From Candidatus Thorarchaeota archaeon MP11T_1 (lineage in GTDB: Archaea; Asgardarchaeota; Thorarchaeia; Thorarchaeales; Thorarchaeaceae), in NCBI GenBank assembly GCA_002825515.1, contig PJET01000001.1, positions 59,793 through 123,792 of the forward strand: a DNA stretch of 64,000 nt. Direction: 5' to 3'. The translations under genes and the position numbers were made by a program. Below the pieces are notes generated by a model. The model was given only the letters and a program-made list of their open reading frames with translations, was not told where the DNA came from and did not search any database. Shown here piece by piece: positions 8,642 to 16,725 of this stretch. Every line of letters begins with the position of its first letter. Positions within the stretch are counted from its first letter, which is position 1.

Positions 8642-9091
8642 ATGCAGAAGCGAAAATCAAAGAAGATTACCAAGATGCGAGGTGTCCGATCTGCTGGATA
8701 TGGACGCACAAAAGGTCATAGGGCAGCAGGCCAACGTGGTGGCAAAGGTATGGCAGGATCTGAGAAGCATCACTACATCAAGGTCATGCAAGAGAATCCC
8801 AAATATTTCGGAAAGTGGGGTTTCAAGAGACCTCAGAAGGTTGTTGAAAATATTGTTATTGTCAATATTGGTGACATTGATGAAGCTGCAGACAGACTCG
8901 TTGAACGAGGTGTAGCATCAATGAAAGGAAAGAAATACAATATTGATATCACTAAACTCGGGATTGATAGAATCCTCGGGTCGGGAAAGGTGACCCGAAA
9001 GCTGGATCTAATTGGTGTGAAGTCAATTACCCCAAGAGCAAGAGAAAAAGTCACCAGTAGTGGAGGTTCAGTTGACCTTCCAGCGGAGTAA
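8642..9091 (+). CDS. rpl15: Large ribosomal subunit protein uL15
   Basis: 149 residues. KMRGVRSAGYGRTKGHRAAG and RGGKGMAGSEKHHYIKV are typical of archaeal uL15, with the globular part (VNIGDIDEAADRLVERG, LGSGKVTRKLDLIGVKSITP) following. A late-assembly 50S protein. It closes the ribosomal part of the operon; a spacer of 68 bases with a TATA-like box separates it from secY. Confidence 0.95.
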   Translation: MQKRKSKKITKMRGVRSAGYGRTKGHRAAGQRGGKGMAGSEKHHYIKVMQENPKYFGKWGFKRPQKVVENIVIVNIGDIDEAADRLVERGVASMKGKKYNIDITKLGIDRILGSGKVTRKLDLIGVKSITPRAREKVTSSGGSVDLPAE

Positions 9092-9103
9092 TCTGTCTGG
9101 AAA

Positions 9104-9112
9104 GCTTTAAAG
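9104..9112 (+). promoter_or_regulatory. Probable TATA box upstream of secY
   Basis: GCTTTAAAG in the 68-base gap between uL15 and secY. A start site about 25 bases downstream would leave a short leader containing the CAGGAG ribosome-binding site near 9142. It may give secY expression independent of the ribosomal operon; sequence match only. Confidence 0.4.
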
Positions 9113-9159
9113 GGACACTCCAATTGGACCCCAAAAACCCCTGCAGGAGATAAACTTGA

Positions 9160-10677
9160 ATGACCAGTAGGTTCCTCAAAGCATTATCCCCACTAGTAAG
9201 GATAATGCCTGAAGTCAAAGCGCCTGACAGAGAGGTTTCGTTTCGTGAAAAGTTCGTTTGGACTGCACTCATACTTATCATATTCCTAATAATGTCGCAC
9301 TTACCACTATATGGTGTCGATAAGGGAGTGGGAACAGACTATCTCTGGGCGATGAGAGTTATACTAGCAAGCACTCGTGGTACCTTGATGGAACTTGGAA
9401 TCGGTCCTATTGTCACTGCAGGTCTGGTCATGCAGCTACTTTCAGGCTCGAAGATCATCAATGTAGATTTTGGAGACCCGGAGGATAGAGCACTATTTAC
9501 TGGAGGACAGAAAGCCATCGCAATGATCATGACAGCGTTCCAAGCGATTGCTTACATCCTAGGACAAGCATACGGTGAGTTAGACCCCACAGCAGCTGTG
9601 GTGGTATTCTTGCAATTGTTCATGTCGGGACTTATTGTTATCCTTATGGATGAACTGGTTCAGAAGGGATGGGGTCTTGGGTCTGGTGTATCACTCTTCA
9701 TCATGACTAATGTTGCAGGTCAGGTAATATACAACTCATTGAACTTCATCGACCTAGAAACTGCAGCCCCAATAGGCTATGTACCTGTATCTGAATCAGA
9801 TGGCACCAACCTTCCGAAAGGAATTATTGCAGCATTGTTTGGCAATCTCCTTAGATGGTTTGGAATTGGGACAACCCAAGGAAATGTTGTAGACCTGAGT
9901 TGGTTTTTGGTCAGGAATGGTTATGATCCCAGTGTATTGTCACTAACAGTGACTTTCATCATTTTCTTCGCAGTGATATGGATGGAATCGGTCCGAGTGG
10001 AGATTCCACTTCAGTATGCCAAATATCGAGGGATGAAGGCAAGGTACCCAATAAAACTCCTCTATACTTCAAACATCCCAGTCATTCTAGCTCAGGCGCT
10101 CTACGCTAATATACTATTCTTTGGCCAGATAATATCTGGAGCGTTCAATCCAGAAGGCAATAACCCCTTCTTGAGTTGGTTAGGTGTCTTTACTAGAGAA
10201 GATGAAACTGGACGGATGGTTGCCACAAGTGGGTTGGCTAAATATATCACACCACCACAGGGAGTTTTTCGGCTCATAGAGGAGGGTATGGAAGGATGGG
10301 TACATATTTTCATCTATGCAACGCTCATGATTCTACTCTGTTGGGGTTTCAGCAAGATTTGGGTTGATATCTCTGGTATTGCTCCTAGAGATGTATCACG
10401 CCAGTTGCTTAACTCAGGATACATCATTCCAGGATTCAGAACTAGCGAGAAGGTCCTTGAGAGATTACTTGAGCGCTACATTCCAATAGTTGCAGGTCTT
10501 GGAGGGTTCTTGATAGGAATACTGGCTGCCGCTGCAGATATCATGGGAGCGCTTGCAAGTGGGACTGGTATCTTACTTATGGTATCAATCATCAAACAGT
10601 ACTATGAACAGATAGCAAAGGAGCAACTCGCAGGTATGGGTGGCGAGGGAGTCGCTGGACTCTTAGGTATCATTTAG
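9160..10677 (+). CDS. secY: Preprotein translocase subunit SecY (Sec61 alpha)
   Basis: 505 residues, a multi-spanning membrane protein with about ten hydrophobic segments. It forms the protein-conducting channel with SecE and Sec61beta. Diagnostic parts: GTLMELGIGPIVTAGLVMQL (plug and TM2 region), YGELDPTAAVVVFLQL, RVEIPLQYAKYRGMKARYPI (the cytosolic loop that meets the ribosome), SNIPVILAQALYANILFFGQ, and the C-terminal AGMGGEGVAGLLG. The ORF is somewhat longer than a typical archaeal SecY (about 440-480). A stem-loop at 10686-10708 ends the transcript just behind the stop. Confidence 0.97.
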   Translation: MTSRFLKALSPLVRIMPEVKAPDREVSFREKFVWTALILIIFLIMSHLPLYGVDKGVGTDYLWAMRVILASTRGTLMELGIGPIVTAGLVMQLLSGSKIINVDFGDPEDRALFTGGQKAIAMIMTAFQAIAYILGQAYGELDPTAAVVVFLQLFMSGLIVILMDELVQKGWGLGSGVSLFIMTNVAGQVIYNSLNFIDLETAAPIGYVPVSESDGTNLPKGIIAALFGNLLRWFGIGTTQGNVVDLSWFLVRNGYDPSVLSLTVTFIIFFAVIWMESVRVEIPLQYAKYRGMKARYPIKLLYTSNIPVILAQALYANILFFGQIISGAFNPEGNNPFLSWLGVFTREDETGRMVATSGLAKYITPPQGVFRLIEEGMEGWVHIFIYATLMILLCWGFSKIWVDISGIAPRDVSRQLLNSGYIIPGFRTSEKVLERLLERYIPIVAGLGGFLIGILAAAADIMGALASGTGILLMVSIIKQYYEQIAKEQLAGMGGEGVAGLLGII

Positions 10678-10685
10678 AAAATAGA

Positions 10686-10708
10686 GAAGGGAGTTGATTA
10701 CTCCCTTC
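10686..10708 (+). terminator. Stem-loop terminator after secY
   Basis: GAAGGGAGT (10686-10694), loop TGATT, ACTCCCTTC (10700-10708): a perfect 9-bp stem starting 9 bases after the secY stop and followed by a pyrimidine-rich stretch (CTGTTTCATTTCTTCT). Likely end of the large ribosomal transcript. Confidence 0.7.
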
Positions 10709-10804
10709 CTGTTTCATTTCTTCTGTCCATAATTCAGAAAGACCCAAAGATTATTCGAAGATGTTGATATCAGAAAGGTAGTACATTAACAAGGTGATTA
10801 GGCA

Positions 10805-11779
10805 TTGGATAAATGGCTCGAACAGCTGAAGTATAGTCCTCTTCCTCTCTTGGCGTCCTCATCGAATATAGCAATCAAATACCATGTCAAAAAGGATCTA
10901 TTGATAGGAGAGCCAGACTCTTTAGAAAAAATCTGGGAAATGAAGCAAGTTACTAGACTGCTTAAAAAACAACAAGCGGATGGATCTTGGCGATATCCAA
11001 ATCCAAAGGAAGATATCAGGTCCATCCAAGATTATAACCAAGTTGAAACTTTCAGAAATCTTGCGATCCTGATTGAGAAATATCTCCTGAACAGAAATCA
11101 CCCTGCTATTGAAGCAGCTGCTGAATTTCTGTTTGGATGTCAAACTGAAGAGGGTGATTTTCGAGGTATATACTGGAACCAATATACACCCAACTACTCC
11201 GCAGCGTTCATGGAGCTGCTTATCAAATCTGGATATCACAATGATAGTCGGATAAAGCTTGGACTCGAGTGGTTGATATCAATTCGGCAGGATGATGGAG
11301 CGTGGGTCATTCCTTTCAGAACAGCCAATCTCAACCTCAAAGAGGCTATGTCAGATTCAGAACCAGTACAGCCAGATAGGAGTAAACCGTCATCGCATAT
11401 GGTAACAGGTGTCGTTCTACGTTCTTTCGCAGCGCATCCGAAATACAAAGAAAAACCGGATGTGAAGAAAGCAGGCGAACTTCTGGCTTCGCGCATCTTC
11501 AAAGCAGATAACTATACAGACAGGAAAGCTGCGGATTTTTGGACTAGATTCTCATTCCCCTTTTGGTTCACGGACCTTCTTTCTGCTCTCGACTCACTAT
11601 CTCAGCTAGGCATATCGAGTAAACATCCAGGGATTCGAGAGGGGTTGGACTGGTTTATTGGAAATCAACAACCGCACGGCCTCTGGAATCTCAAACTTGT
11701 ACGGGGCGGAGGTGATAAGAGCCAGAACCAATGGGTCGGTTTCGCAGTTTGCAGGATGTTGAAACGACTACTCGCCTAG
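10805..11779 (+). CDS. Prenyltransferase/squalene-cyclase-like alpha-toroid protein
   Basis: 324 residues with repeated QxxDGxW-type motifs: QQADGSWRYP, QTEEGDFRG, RQDDGAWVIP, NQQPHGLW. These QW-like repeats mark the alpha/alpha-barrel fold shared by terpenoid cyclases and protein prenyltransferase beta subunits. No DXDD cyclase acid motif is obvious, and it is half the length of a true squalene-hopene cyclase, so catalytic function is uncertain; the substrate cannot be named. Starts with TTG after an AAGGTG ribosome-binding site. Stands alone between the secY terminator and adkA, where most archaea have no gene. Confidence 0.7.
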   Translation: MDKWLEQLKYSPLPLLASSSNIAIKYHVKKDLLIGEPDSLEKIWEMKQVTRLLKKQQADGSWRYPNPKEDIRSIQDYNQVETFRNLAILIEKYLLNRNHPAIEAAAEFLFGCQTEEGDFRGIYWNQYTPNYSAAFMELLIKSGYHNDSRIKLGLEWLISIRQDDGAWVIPFRTANLNLKEAMSDSEPVQPDRSKPSSHMVTGVVLRSFAAHPKYKEKPDVKKAGELLASRIFKADNYTDRKAADFWTRFSFPFWFTDLLSALDSLSQLGISSKHPGIREGLDWFIGNQQPHGLWNLKLVRGGGDKSQNQWVGFAVCRMLKRLLA

Positions 11780-11822
11780 GACCAAAGCATGAGCTGAATG
11801 TACAGAAGGAATTATAACCGGG

Positions 11823-11832
11823 ACATTTAACC
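11823..11832 (+). promoter_or_regulatory. TATA-like box upstream of adkA
   Basis: ACATTTAACC about 40 bases before the adkA ATG, in an 87-base spacer; spacing would give a leader of roughly 15-20 bases including GGTGA. Sequence match only. Confidence 0.35.
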
Positions 11833-11866
11833 AAGCGCCTAATCTTCAGAAGACGGTGAATCATCC

Positions 11867-12457
11867 ATGACTGAGTCGCGAAATGTTGTGATTGTGACCG
11901 GAATTCCGGGAGTCGGAAAAACCACTGTGATTAACACAGCTGTTGAGCAGGTCAAGGAGAAACATGGCGAAACGGTTCTAGTTCTGAACATCGGAACAGA
12001 AATGTTTGAGGTTGCTACAAAAGCAGGTCACGTGAAAGATAGAGATGAGTTGCGGAAACTTCCCACTTCAATCCAGAGAGAAGTACAGAGGAAAGCTGGA
12101 GCTGCGATTGCCAAAAAAGCTGAGAAGGGAAAAACTATAGTTGATACTCATACTTTGATTCAAACCAACAATGGATTCTTAATTGGACTTCCTGAATGGG
12201 TTGTGACAGCAATTAACCCAAAAACAGTGGTTTTAGTCGAAGCGGACTCGGAAAAGATTGCGAGTCGCAGAACTGGAGACGAAACTCGAGCACGAGATGC
12301 CCAAGAGGTGGTAGATATCCAAATACATCAAGAGATGTGTAGAGCTGCCGCAGTATCAATTGGCACAATTACAGGAGCAACCGTCAGAATAATCAAGAAC
12401 CGTGAAGGTCTTGTAGAAGAGGCAGCTTCTGAACTTGCTGCAACTTTAATGGAGTAG
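11867..12457 (+). CDS. adkA: Archaeal adenylate kinase
   Basis: 196 residues, archaeal-type AdkA, which converts ATP + AMP to two ADP. The P-loop is GIPGVGKTT (residues 12-20). The segment RKLPTSIQREVQRKAGAAIA and VDTHTLIQTNNGFLIGLPEW contain the AMP-binding part specific to the archaeal family, and RRTGDETRARD supplies the lid arginines. Lying after secY and before the DUF106 insertase gene is the standard archaeal gene order. Confidence 0.95.
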   Translation: MTESRNVVIVTGIPGVGKTTVINTAVEQVKEKHGETVLVLNIGTEMFEVATKAGHVKDRDELRKLPTSIQREVQRKAGAAIAKKAEKGKTIVDTHTLIQTNNGFLIGLPEWVVTAINPKTVVLVEADSEKIASRRTGDETRARDAQEVVDIQIHQEMCRAAAVSIGTITGATVRIIKNREGLVEEAASELAATLME

Positions 12458-12464
12458 ATAAGAA

Positions 12465-13028
12465 ATGCAGGATATTATAGGAGATTTCATGGCTTGGTTT
12501 ACCTCAACATTCGCAGTGTTTCGTTATCCCCCATTAGCAGGACTATTTATTCTGTTCATTTCATTGAGCATTTCTACTATGAGTAACCTAGCAATGAAAC
12601 GTTTCACCGATATGCGTAGATTAAACCGCTATCAGCTGGATATCAAACAGTTCCGTGAAATGGAGCAAAAAGCTCAGAAGACTCAGAATGAAAAGCTCTT
12701 GAAGAAAGTGAAGAGAAGGAAAGCATATATCGATAGAATACAGCGAGAGCAGATGAGCTCGAGATGTAAACCATCTCTGATCTTCTTCATACCGTTCATC
12801 TTTCTATTCACGATTCTCAGAGGTTTCTATAGTACTGGTGGTATAGATGATATAGTGGTTGTACTTCCCTTCAACATTCAAAAAGTACTTCCATTCCTTG
12901 TTGGATTAGCTGGGCAACCAACTGCTGCTGGTTTCGGTCTGAGCTTCTATGGATTTTATTTCCTTGTTGGACTGGGGTTGTCAAGCATTCTTCAAAGAAT
13001 CATGGGCACACAGGTTCTTACTACATAG
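12465..13028 (+). CDS. DUF106/EMC3-TMCO1-type membrane insertase of the Oxa1 superfamily
   Basis: 187 residues. A first membrane segment (PPLAGLFILFISLSISTMSN) is followed by a charged, coiled-coil cytosolic part (about 50-100, RRLNRYQLDIKQFREMEQKA) and then two further hydrophobic segments (LIFFIPFIFLFTILRGFYS and AGFGLSFYGFYFLVGLGL). This is the layout of archaeal DUF106 proteins, related to EMC3/TMCO1/Get1 and YidC, which help membrane proteins insert. Its place behind secY and adkA fits that job. The spacing to adkA is 7 bases, so it is in the same operon. Confidence 0.88.
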   Translation: MQDIIGDFMAWFTSTFAVFRYPPLAGLFILFISLSISTMSNLAMKRFTDMRRLNRYQLDIKQFREMEQKAQKTQNEKLLKKVKRRKAYIDRIQREQMSSRCKPSLIFFIPFIFLFTILRGFYSTGGIDDIVVVLPFNIQKVLPFLVGLAGQPTAAGFGLSFYGFYFLVGLGLSSILQRIMGTQVLTT

Positions 13029-13157
13029 AGTAGTCTTCACAAATACGCACCTACACTTCGGCATCTTTAGATGATAAAATATTTTCAAAACCTATAACCA
13101 AAAGTAGCAAAACCTGAGATTACTTGCATATTACATCTGCATTGCACAATCTTCTGA

Positions 13158-13421
13158 ATGTCAACGAAGTACTTCCTTCTGTTGAGCGCATTGGATGATT
13201 TTGCTAGTTTGATTGCAGGTTACCTGAAGGAAATTTGGTATTTTTTGATGTTCATTGGCACCGCAGCATCTTTTCTCGTCATTATAATTGGAACAATATT
13301 GTTGTTCATAGGAGTTAAAGTGAACAAGACCACTAGAGGAGGTCTCATTTTAGGTGGAGTTGCTTTAGCAACCATAATTGTTTTCTTTACAGTCTATCCA
13401 CCCGATTTTGTTTTGGACTAA
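13158..13421 (+). CDS. Small membrane protein of unknown function
   Basis: 87 residues with at least two strong hydrophobic stretches (FLMFIGTAASFLVIIIGTIL and LILGGVALATIIVFFTVYP) linked by a short basic loop GVKVNKTTRGG. No family recognised. It lies between the insertase gene and eL34, where other archaea have no gene, separated from the former by a 129-base AT-rich spacer with possible TATA elements. The reading frame has a normal codon pattern and ends cleanly before the eL34 promoter. A role in membrane-protein handling would be guesswork from location. Confidence 0.6.
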   Translation: MSTKYFLLLSALDDFASLIAGYLKEIWYFLMFIGTAASFLVIIIGTILLFIGVKVNKTTRGGLILGGVALATIIVFFTVYPPDFVLD

Positions 13422-13447
13422 GGCAAGGAGTCTAGTGACACCGCTTT

Positions 13448-13456
13448 GCTTAAAAG
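13448..13456 (+). promoter_or_regulatory. TATA-like box upstream of eL34
   Basis: GCTTAAAAG lies 44-52 bases before the ATG at 13500; a start site about 25 bases on would fall near 13474. This favours the ATG at 13500 over the in-frame upstream start at 13446, which would overlap the promoter. Confidence 0.4.
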
Positions 13457-13499
13457 GATAGACAAGGGCCTTCCAAGAAAGAAACAAAGGTGTCACAAA

Positions 13500-13766
13500 A
13501 TGCCACGACCAGGTGTACTTACAAAAGGAAGATCAAACCGCATGGTTAAGACACCAGGCGGGAGAAGAGTCATTCATCGGAAAAAGTTCTACAGAGCTGT
13601 AGGAACCTGTGCTATAACAAGCTCCCAATTGCAGGTATCTAGGGGAGCAAGGCATGATAATTTAAGAAGCGCAAGTCACTCAGCAAAGCGTCCAAATCGA
13701 CCGTATGGCGGAGTCCTTTCATCCAGAGCTCTGCGTCGTGGTATCATTAAAGCATCTCGAGATTAA
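13500..13766 (+). CDS. rpl34e: Large ribosomal subunit protein eL34 (zinc cysteines lost)
   Basis: 88 residues from the ATG at 13500, preceded by AAGGTG. N-terminus MPRPGVLTKGRSNRMVKTPG and the AKRPNRPYGGVLSSRALRRG segment identify eL34. In most archaea this protein carries two CxxC pairs; here the first is CAITS and the second is LSSRA, so only one cysteine remains and no zinc ribbon can form. An in-frame start at 13446 exists but overlaps the promoter-like box. It is followed by cmk five bases later. Confidence 0.88.
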   Translation: MPRPGVLTKGRSNRMVKTPGGRRVIHRKKFYRAVGTCAITSSQLQVSRGARHDNLRSASHSAKRPNRPYGGVLSSRALRRGIIKASRD

Positions 13767-13770
13767 CGCA

Positions 13771-14316
13771 ATGAAACGCGTCATCACCGTGGGCGGACTC
13801 CATGGTACAGGCAAGAGCTCAGTGGCGGATGCCATTGCCAAGAAGTTCAATCTACGCAGAATGTCAGCAGGAGTTATATTTCGTCAGCTTGCTAAGGAAA
13901 GGAACCTCACTCTTGAAGAATTTAGTAGAGTTGCAGAGGGCAATGAGGATATTGACAGACTGATTGATGACAAATTGCGCAAAGAGGCTGAGAAGGGGAA
14001 TGCTGTAATCGATGGTCAGTTAGCAGCGTGGATGGCGGGAGATAATGCTGATTTGAAGATTCTACTGATTGCTTCTGTTGAGAATAGGATTCGTAGGATA
14101 TCTGAAAGGGATGGAACAGAGTTTGAATATGCCCGACGAGAAACTATCACCCGTGAGGGGAGTGAAAAAGCGAGATATCTTGAATACTACGGGGTAGATG
14201 TGTCGGATCATTCAATCTATGACATTATCATAAACACAGACAAGTATGATCTCGAGAAAGTCATCAATATAGTTTTCACCGCTATAGAAGAGTTCTATGA
14301 CAATTCAGCCCATTAA
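13771..14316 (+). CDS. cmk: Cytidylate kinase, archaeal type
   Basis: 181 residues from the ATG at 13771. MKRVITVGGLHGTGKSSVAD carries the P-loop (GLHGTGKSS). RRMSAGVIFRQLAKERNLTL and AVIDGQLAAWMAGDNADLKI follow the archaeal CMP-kinase pattern, with arginines RIRRISERDG in the lid. It phosphorylates CMP/dCMP with ATP. An in-frame start at 13705 exists but overlaps eL34 by 60 bases and extends beyond the conserved N-terminus. Gene order eL34-cmk-eL14-cbf5 is conserved in archaea. Confidence 0.93.
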   Translation: MKRVITVGGLHGTGKSSVADAIAKKFNLRRMSAGVIFRQLAKERNLTLEEFSRVAEGNEDIDRLIDDKLRKEAEKGNAVIDGQLAAWMAGDNADLKILLIASVENRIRRISERDGTEFEYARRETITREGSEKARYLEYYGVDVSDHSIYDIIINTDKYDLEKVINIVFTAIEEFYDNSAH

Positions 14317-14325
14317 GTGAATTAT

Positions 14326-14334
14326 AGTATAAAG
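14326..14334 (+). promoter_or_regulatory. TATA-like box upstream of eL14
   Basis: AGTATAAAG just behind the cmk stop; predicted start near 14352 leaves a leader of about 60 bases before the eL14 ATG. Confidence 0.4.
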
Positions 14335-14412
14335 CGTAAGGCTCATATTGTCTTCAGGGAGTCAGCGTCACATTCTCCCAGTCTATAGGAATGATGCATC
14401 GAGGTGACTTGG

Positions 14413-14727
14413 ATGCGGACCAAAGACGAGGCGAGGTGTATCGAAATGGGTCTCTACGAAACAGGAAGAGTATGTGTAAAGACTATGGGCCGTGAGGCTG
14501 GAAGTCTGTGCGTTGTTGTTGGAATAAAGGATGAGAGTTATGTTGTTATTACAGGACCTAAGCACCTGAGCGGTATAAGGCGACGTAGCTGCAATACTAG
14601 ACACCTAGAGCCTCTCGAAACGCTTCTCTCAATCGCTGCGGATGCTGATGATGAAACTGTTGAGAAAGCAATCGAAGAAGCAGGTCTAGTTGAGAAATTC
14701 AGAACTAAAATCAGACTAGAAATGTAG
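14413..14727 (+). CDS. rpl14e: Large ribosomal subunit protein eL14
   Basis: 104 residues from the ATG at 14413, which follows GAGGTGA at 14401-14407. YETGRVCVKTMGREAGSLCV, VVITGPKHLSGIRRRSCNTR and HLEPLETLLSI are the eL14 KOW-type signature. A GTG nine bases upstream is in frame but coincides with the ribosome-binding site. The N-terminus (MRTKDEARCIEMG) is about 12 residues longer than usual. Next gene is cbf5, as in most archaea. Confidence 0.92.
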   Translation: MRTKDEARCIEMGLYETGRVCVKTMGREAGSLCVVVGIKDESYVVITGPKHLSGIRRRSCNTRHLEPLETLLSIAADADDETVEKAIEEAGLVEKFRTKIRLEM

Positions 14728-14758
14728 ATTCAAGGAGTTCTTTGAGGAGTGTAATCAG

Positions 14759-15766
14759 ATGTCGGGCATGTTGCCTGCAGATCAACCTCGTGAATTGATA
14801 CTAAAGGCATCTGAAAACACCAATCCTGATTATGGTTTTCAATCGCTCGACAATCTTCCTATCGAATATCTTCTGGAGAATAGTGTGATAGCACTGGATA
14901 AACCATCTGGACCAACAAGCCATGAAGTTGCAACATGGGTTAGAAAGATTCTCGAGGTCGAGCGTGTTGGACATGGTGGAACTCTGGATCCAGCCGTAAC
15001 GGGTATTTTACCAACAGGCATTGGAAATGCAACTAAGGCAATGCAGGCATTGATACCAGCTGGAAAGGAATATGTATGTGTCCTAGAGCTGCACAACAAG
15101 GCGCCTGAGGAAGATGTCAGGAGAGTAATTGAACAGTTCGTCGGAAAATTGTATCAAAGACCGCCCCTGAGATCCTCGGTTAAAAGAGTTCTAAGAGTCA
15201 GAGAGATATACTATAACAGGATTCTGGAGATCAAAGGAAGACTGATTCTGTTCAGAGTCGGGTGTCAGGCTGGAACCTATATTCGTAAGTTATGTTTCGA
15301 TATTGGTGAAGCTTTGGGTGTTGGAGGTCACATGAGAGAACTCCGACGGACTCGGGTAGGGCTATTCAAGGAAGATGAGCACTTGTGTTCACTATATGAT
15401 TTGAAAGATGCATTTGTGTTTTGGAAGGAAGAAGGGGATGAAACAGAGTTGAGAAAATATCTTCTTCCACTCGAATTTAGTCTTGGGCATCTTCCTGTTA
15501 TCAACATTCGCGATTCTGCAGTAGATGCTATTTGTCATGGGGCGAATCTTGCTGCTAGTGGTGTAGTAAGTCTCAGCAGTGGGATGAAGAAGGGAGATAT
15601 GGTCATTCTGAAGACCCTGAAAGGTGAGGCAATTGCAGTCGCAAAATGCACTGATACTAGTGACAGAATAGCAAAAGTGAAGACTGGAATTGTAGCAACA
15701 AGTGAACGTGTATTGATGGAGCGAGGACGATATCCTTCTATGTGGAAGAAGAAGCAATCAGAGTGA
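14759..15766 (+). CDS. cbf5: tRNA/rRNA pseudouridine synthase Cbf5 (dyskerin homologue)
   Basis: 335 residues. The catalytic motif GHGGTLDPAVTG places the nucleophile at Asp77; ALDKPSGPTSHEVATWVRKI and RVGCQAGTYIRKLCFDIGEA are the other TruB/Cbf5 blocks. The C-terminal third (about 250-330) is a PUA domain. In archaea Cbf5 modifies rRNA with H/ACA guide RNAs, Nop10, Gar1 and L7Ae, and also makes tRNA Psi55. The N-terminus (about 35 residues before LENSVIALDKPSG) matches the archaeal form. Lies directly upstream of the RNase P RNA gene. Confidence 0.96.
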   Translation: MSGMLPADQPRELILKASENTNPDYGFQSLDNLPIEYLLENSVIALDKPSGPTSHEVATWVRKILEVERVGHGGTLDPAVTGILPTGIGNATKAMQALIPAGKEYVCVLELHNKAPEEDVRRVIEQFVGKLYQRPPLRSSVKRVLRVREIYYNRILEIKGRLILFRVGCQAGTYIRKLCFDIGEALGVGGHMRELRRTRVGLFKEDEHLCSLYDLKDAFVFWKEEGDETELRKYLLPLEFSLGHLPVINIRDSAVDAICHGANLAASGVVSLSSGMKKGDMVILKTLKGEAIAVAKCTDTSDRIAKVKTGIVATSERVLMERGRYPSMWKKKQSE

Positions 15767-15787
15767 GCTCAAAACACCTAGTTTAGC

Positions 15788-15800
15788 CAAATTTTTATCC
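15788..15800 (+). promoter_or_regulatory. TATA-like element upstream of RNase P RNA
   Basis: CAAATTTTTATCC ends about 20 bases before the start of the RNA helix P1 at 15820, roughly the spacing expected for an archaeal TATA box. Confidence 0.4.
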
Positions 15801-15819
15801 ATACAAGTTTAGTAATGAT

Positions 15820-16173
15820 TGGCTCTGGAGCAGAAGCGCGACTGACGGTACTCTCTCTTCGGAGTGAGAGCTGAGGAAACTCCCGACTCTCTGTCGATGC
15901 CGGTCCTGGATCACCAGGGAGGTGAGAACCTCGCTCTGGGAACAGAAACGACACCCCCGGATTGGATACGACAATGATACAGAGATTCAATCTGTTGAGG
16001 ATCAATTCGGACTGGTTGAAACGGCCCATCACCGGTTGAGCAATTCCAAGAATACACCGTTGAGGTATCGACCTGAGGTGTAGGGTAGGAAGCTAAGTTT
16101 GATGTCGCAAGACTTCAGAATGGTAACAGTCTGAGGTGGAACAGAATTGGGGTTACTCTCTTCACCAGAGCCA
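15820..16173 (+). ncRNA. rnpB: RNase P RNA
   Basis: A gene-free stretch with all the hallmarks of archaeal RNase P RNA. The ends pair perfectly: TGGCTCTGG (15820-15828) with CCAGAGCCA (16165-16173), forming P1. Conserved region I is GAGGAAACTCCC (from 15873); ACAGAAACGACACC (from 15942) matches the specificity-domain core; GGTTGAAACGGCCCATC (about 16013-16030) matches region IV; ACAGAATTGGGGTTAC (16141-16156) matches the near-universal region V. CTCTCTC-TTCG-GAGTGAGAG is an internal hairpin. It would cleave pre-tRNA 5' leaders together with Rpp29 (898-1182) and other subunits. About 350 nt is normal for the archaeal type A molecule. Confidence 0.93.
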
Positions 16174-16234
16174 CCCGCCCTATCAGATTAAAACAAAGAA
16201 CTAAAGTGCCATTAATCAGGAGGCGGAGAATGGT

Positions 16235-16675
16235 TTGGAGAGGAAAGATTACAAACAGGTTTTACTCGTAGGATTATTCTTCATTGTAATTGGATTGAGT
16301 GTCGGCCCTGTTTCCAGCCCTGAAGCAGTAGTAATTGGGGCAATGATAGTGAGTATTGGTATCCTTCTTGATATCGTAGCTATCGGGAGTCTGCTAGTAA
16401 AAGAAGATATGGATCAAAGAGCTATGTTATTACATATCTATGGGCTCCTCTTGATTGGAGCTGGACCTGCATTTCTAATTTTGTCACAAATCGCAAGGTA
16501 TGGTATCGGTTATTACTCTTGGGGATCTGGTACAACTCTAATCTATTTTAGGACATCAAATTGGTGGATTTTCTTCTTAGCGGGTGTAGTGTTCATTTTT
16601 ATCGGTGCCTTTCTAGCTGTATGGTCGTGGCATTATCGAAGAAATGTTGATACATCGCCAGAGAGGTTTCTGTAG
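16235..16675 (+). CDS. Four-helix membrane protein, unknown function
   Basis: 146 residues with four hydrophobic segments (QVLLVGLFFIVIGLSVGPV; AVVIGAMIVSIGILLDIVAI; LLHIYGLLLIGAGPAFLILS; WWIFFLAGVVFIFIGAFLAV). Starts at TTG 16235 with CAGGAGG a few bases before. Ends with a short cytosolic tail. No family recognised. It stands alone between the RNase P RNA and the convergent tsr3 gene. Confidence 0.6.
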   Translation: MERKDYKQVLLVGLFFIVIGLSVGPVSSPEAVVIGAMIVSIGILLDIVAIGSLLVKEDMDQRAMLLHIYGLLLIGAGPAFLILSQIARYGIGYYSWGSGTTLIYFRTSNWWIFFLAGVVFIFIGAFLAVWSWHYRRNVDTSPERFL

Positions 16676-16725
16676 CATCCTTTCTGGGTTAAATAGAAAT
16701 TAATATGCGGTTTCTCACGTACCTA

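Noticed and set aside
13446..13499. Longer start for eL34
   Set aside because: Overlaps a TATA-like box and extends beyond the conserved MPRP N-terminus, which follows its own AAGGTG site.
14335..14412. C/D-box or H/ACA guide RNA in the eL14 leader
   Set aside because: A weak hairpin and an ATGATG occur, but no C/D box pair with guide spacing or H/ACA boxes could be defined.
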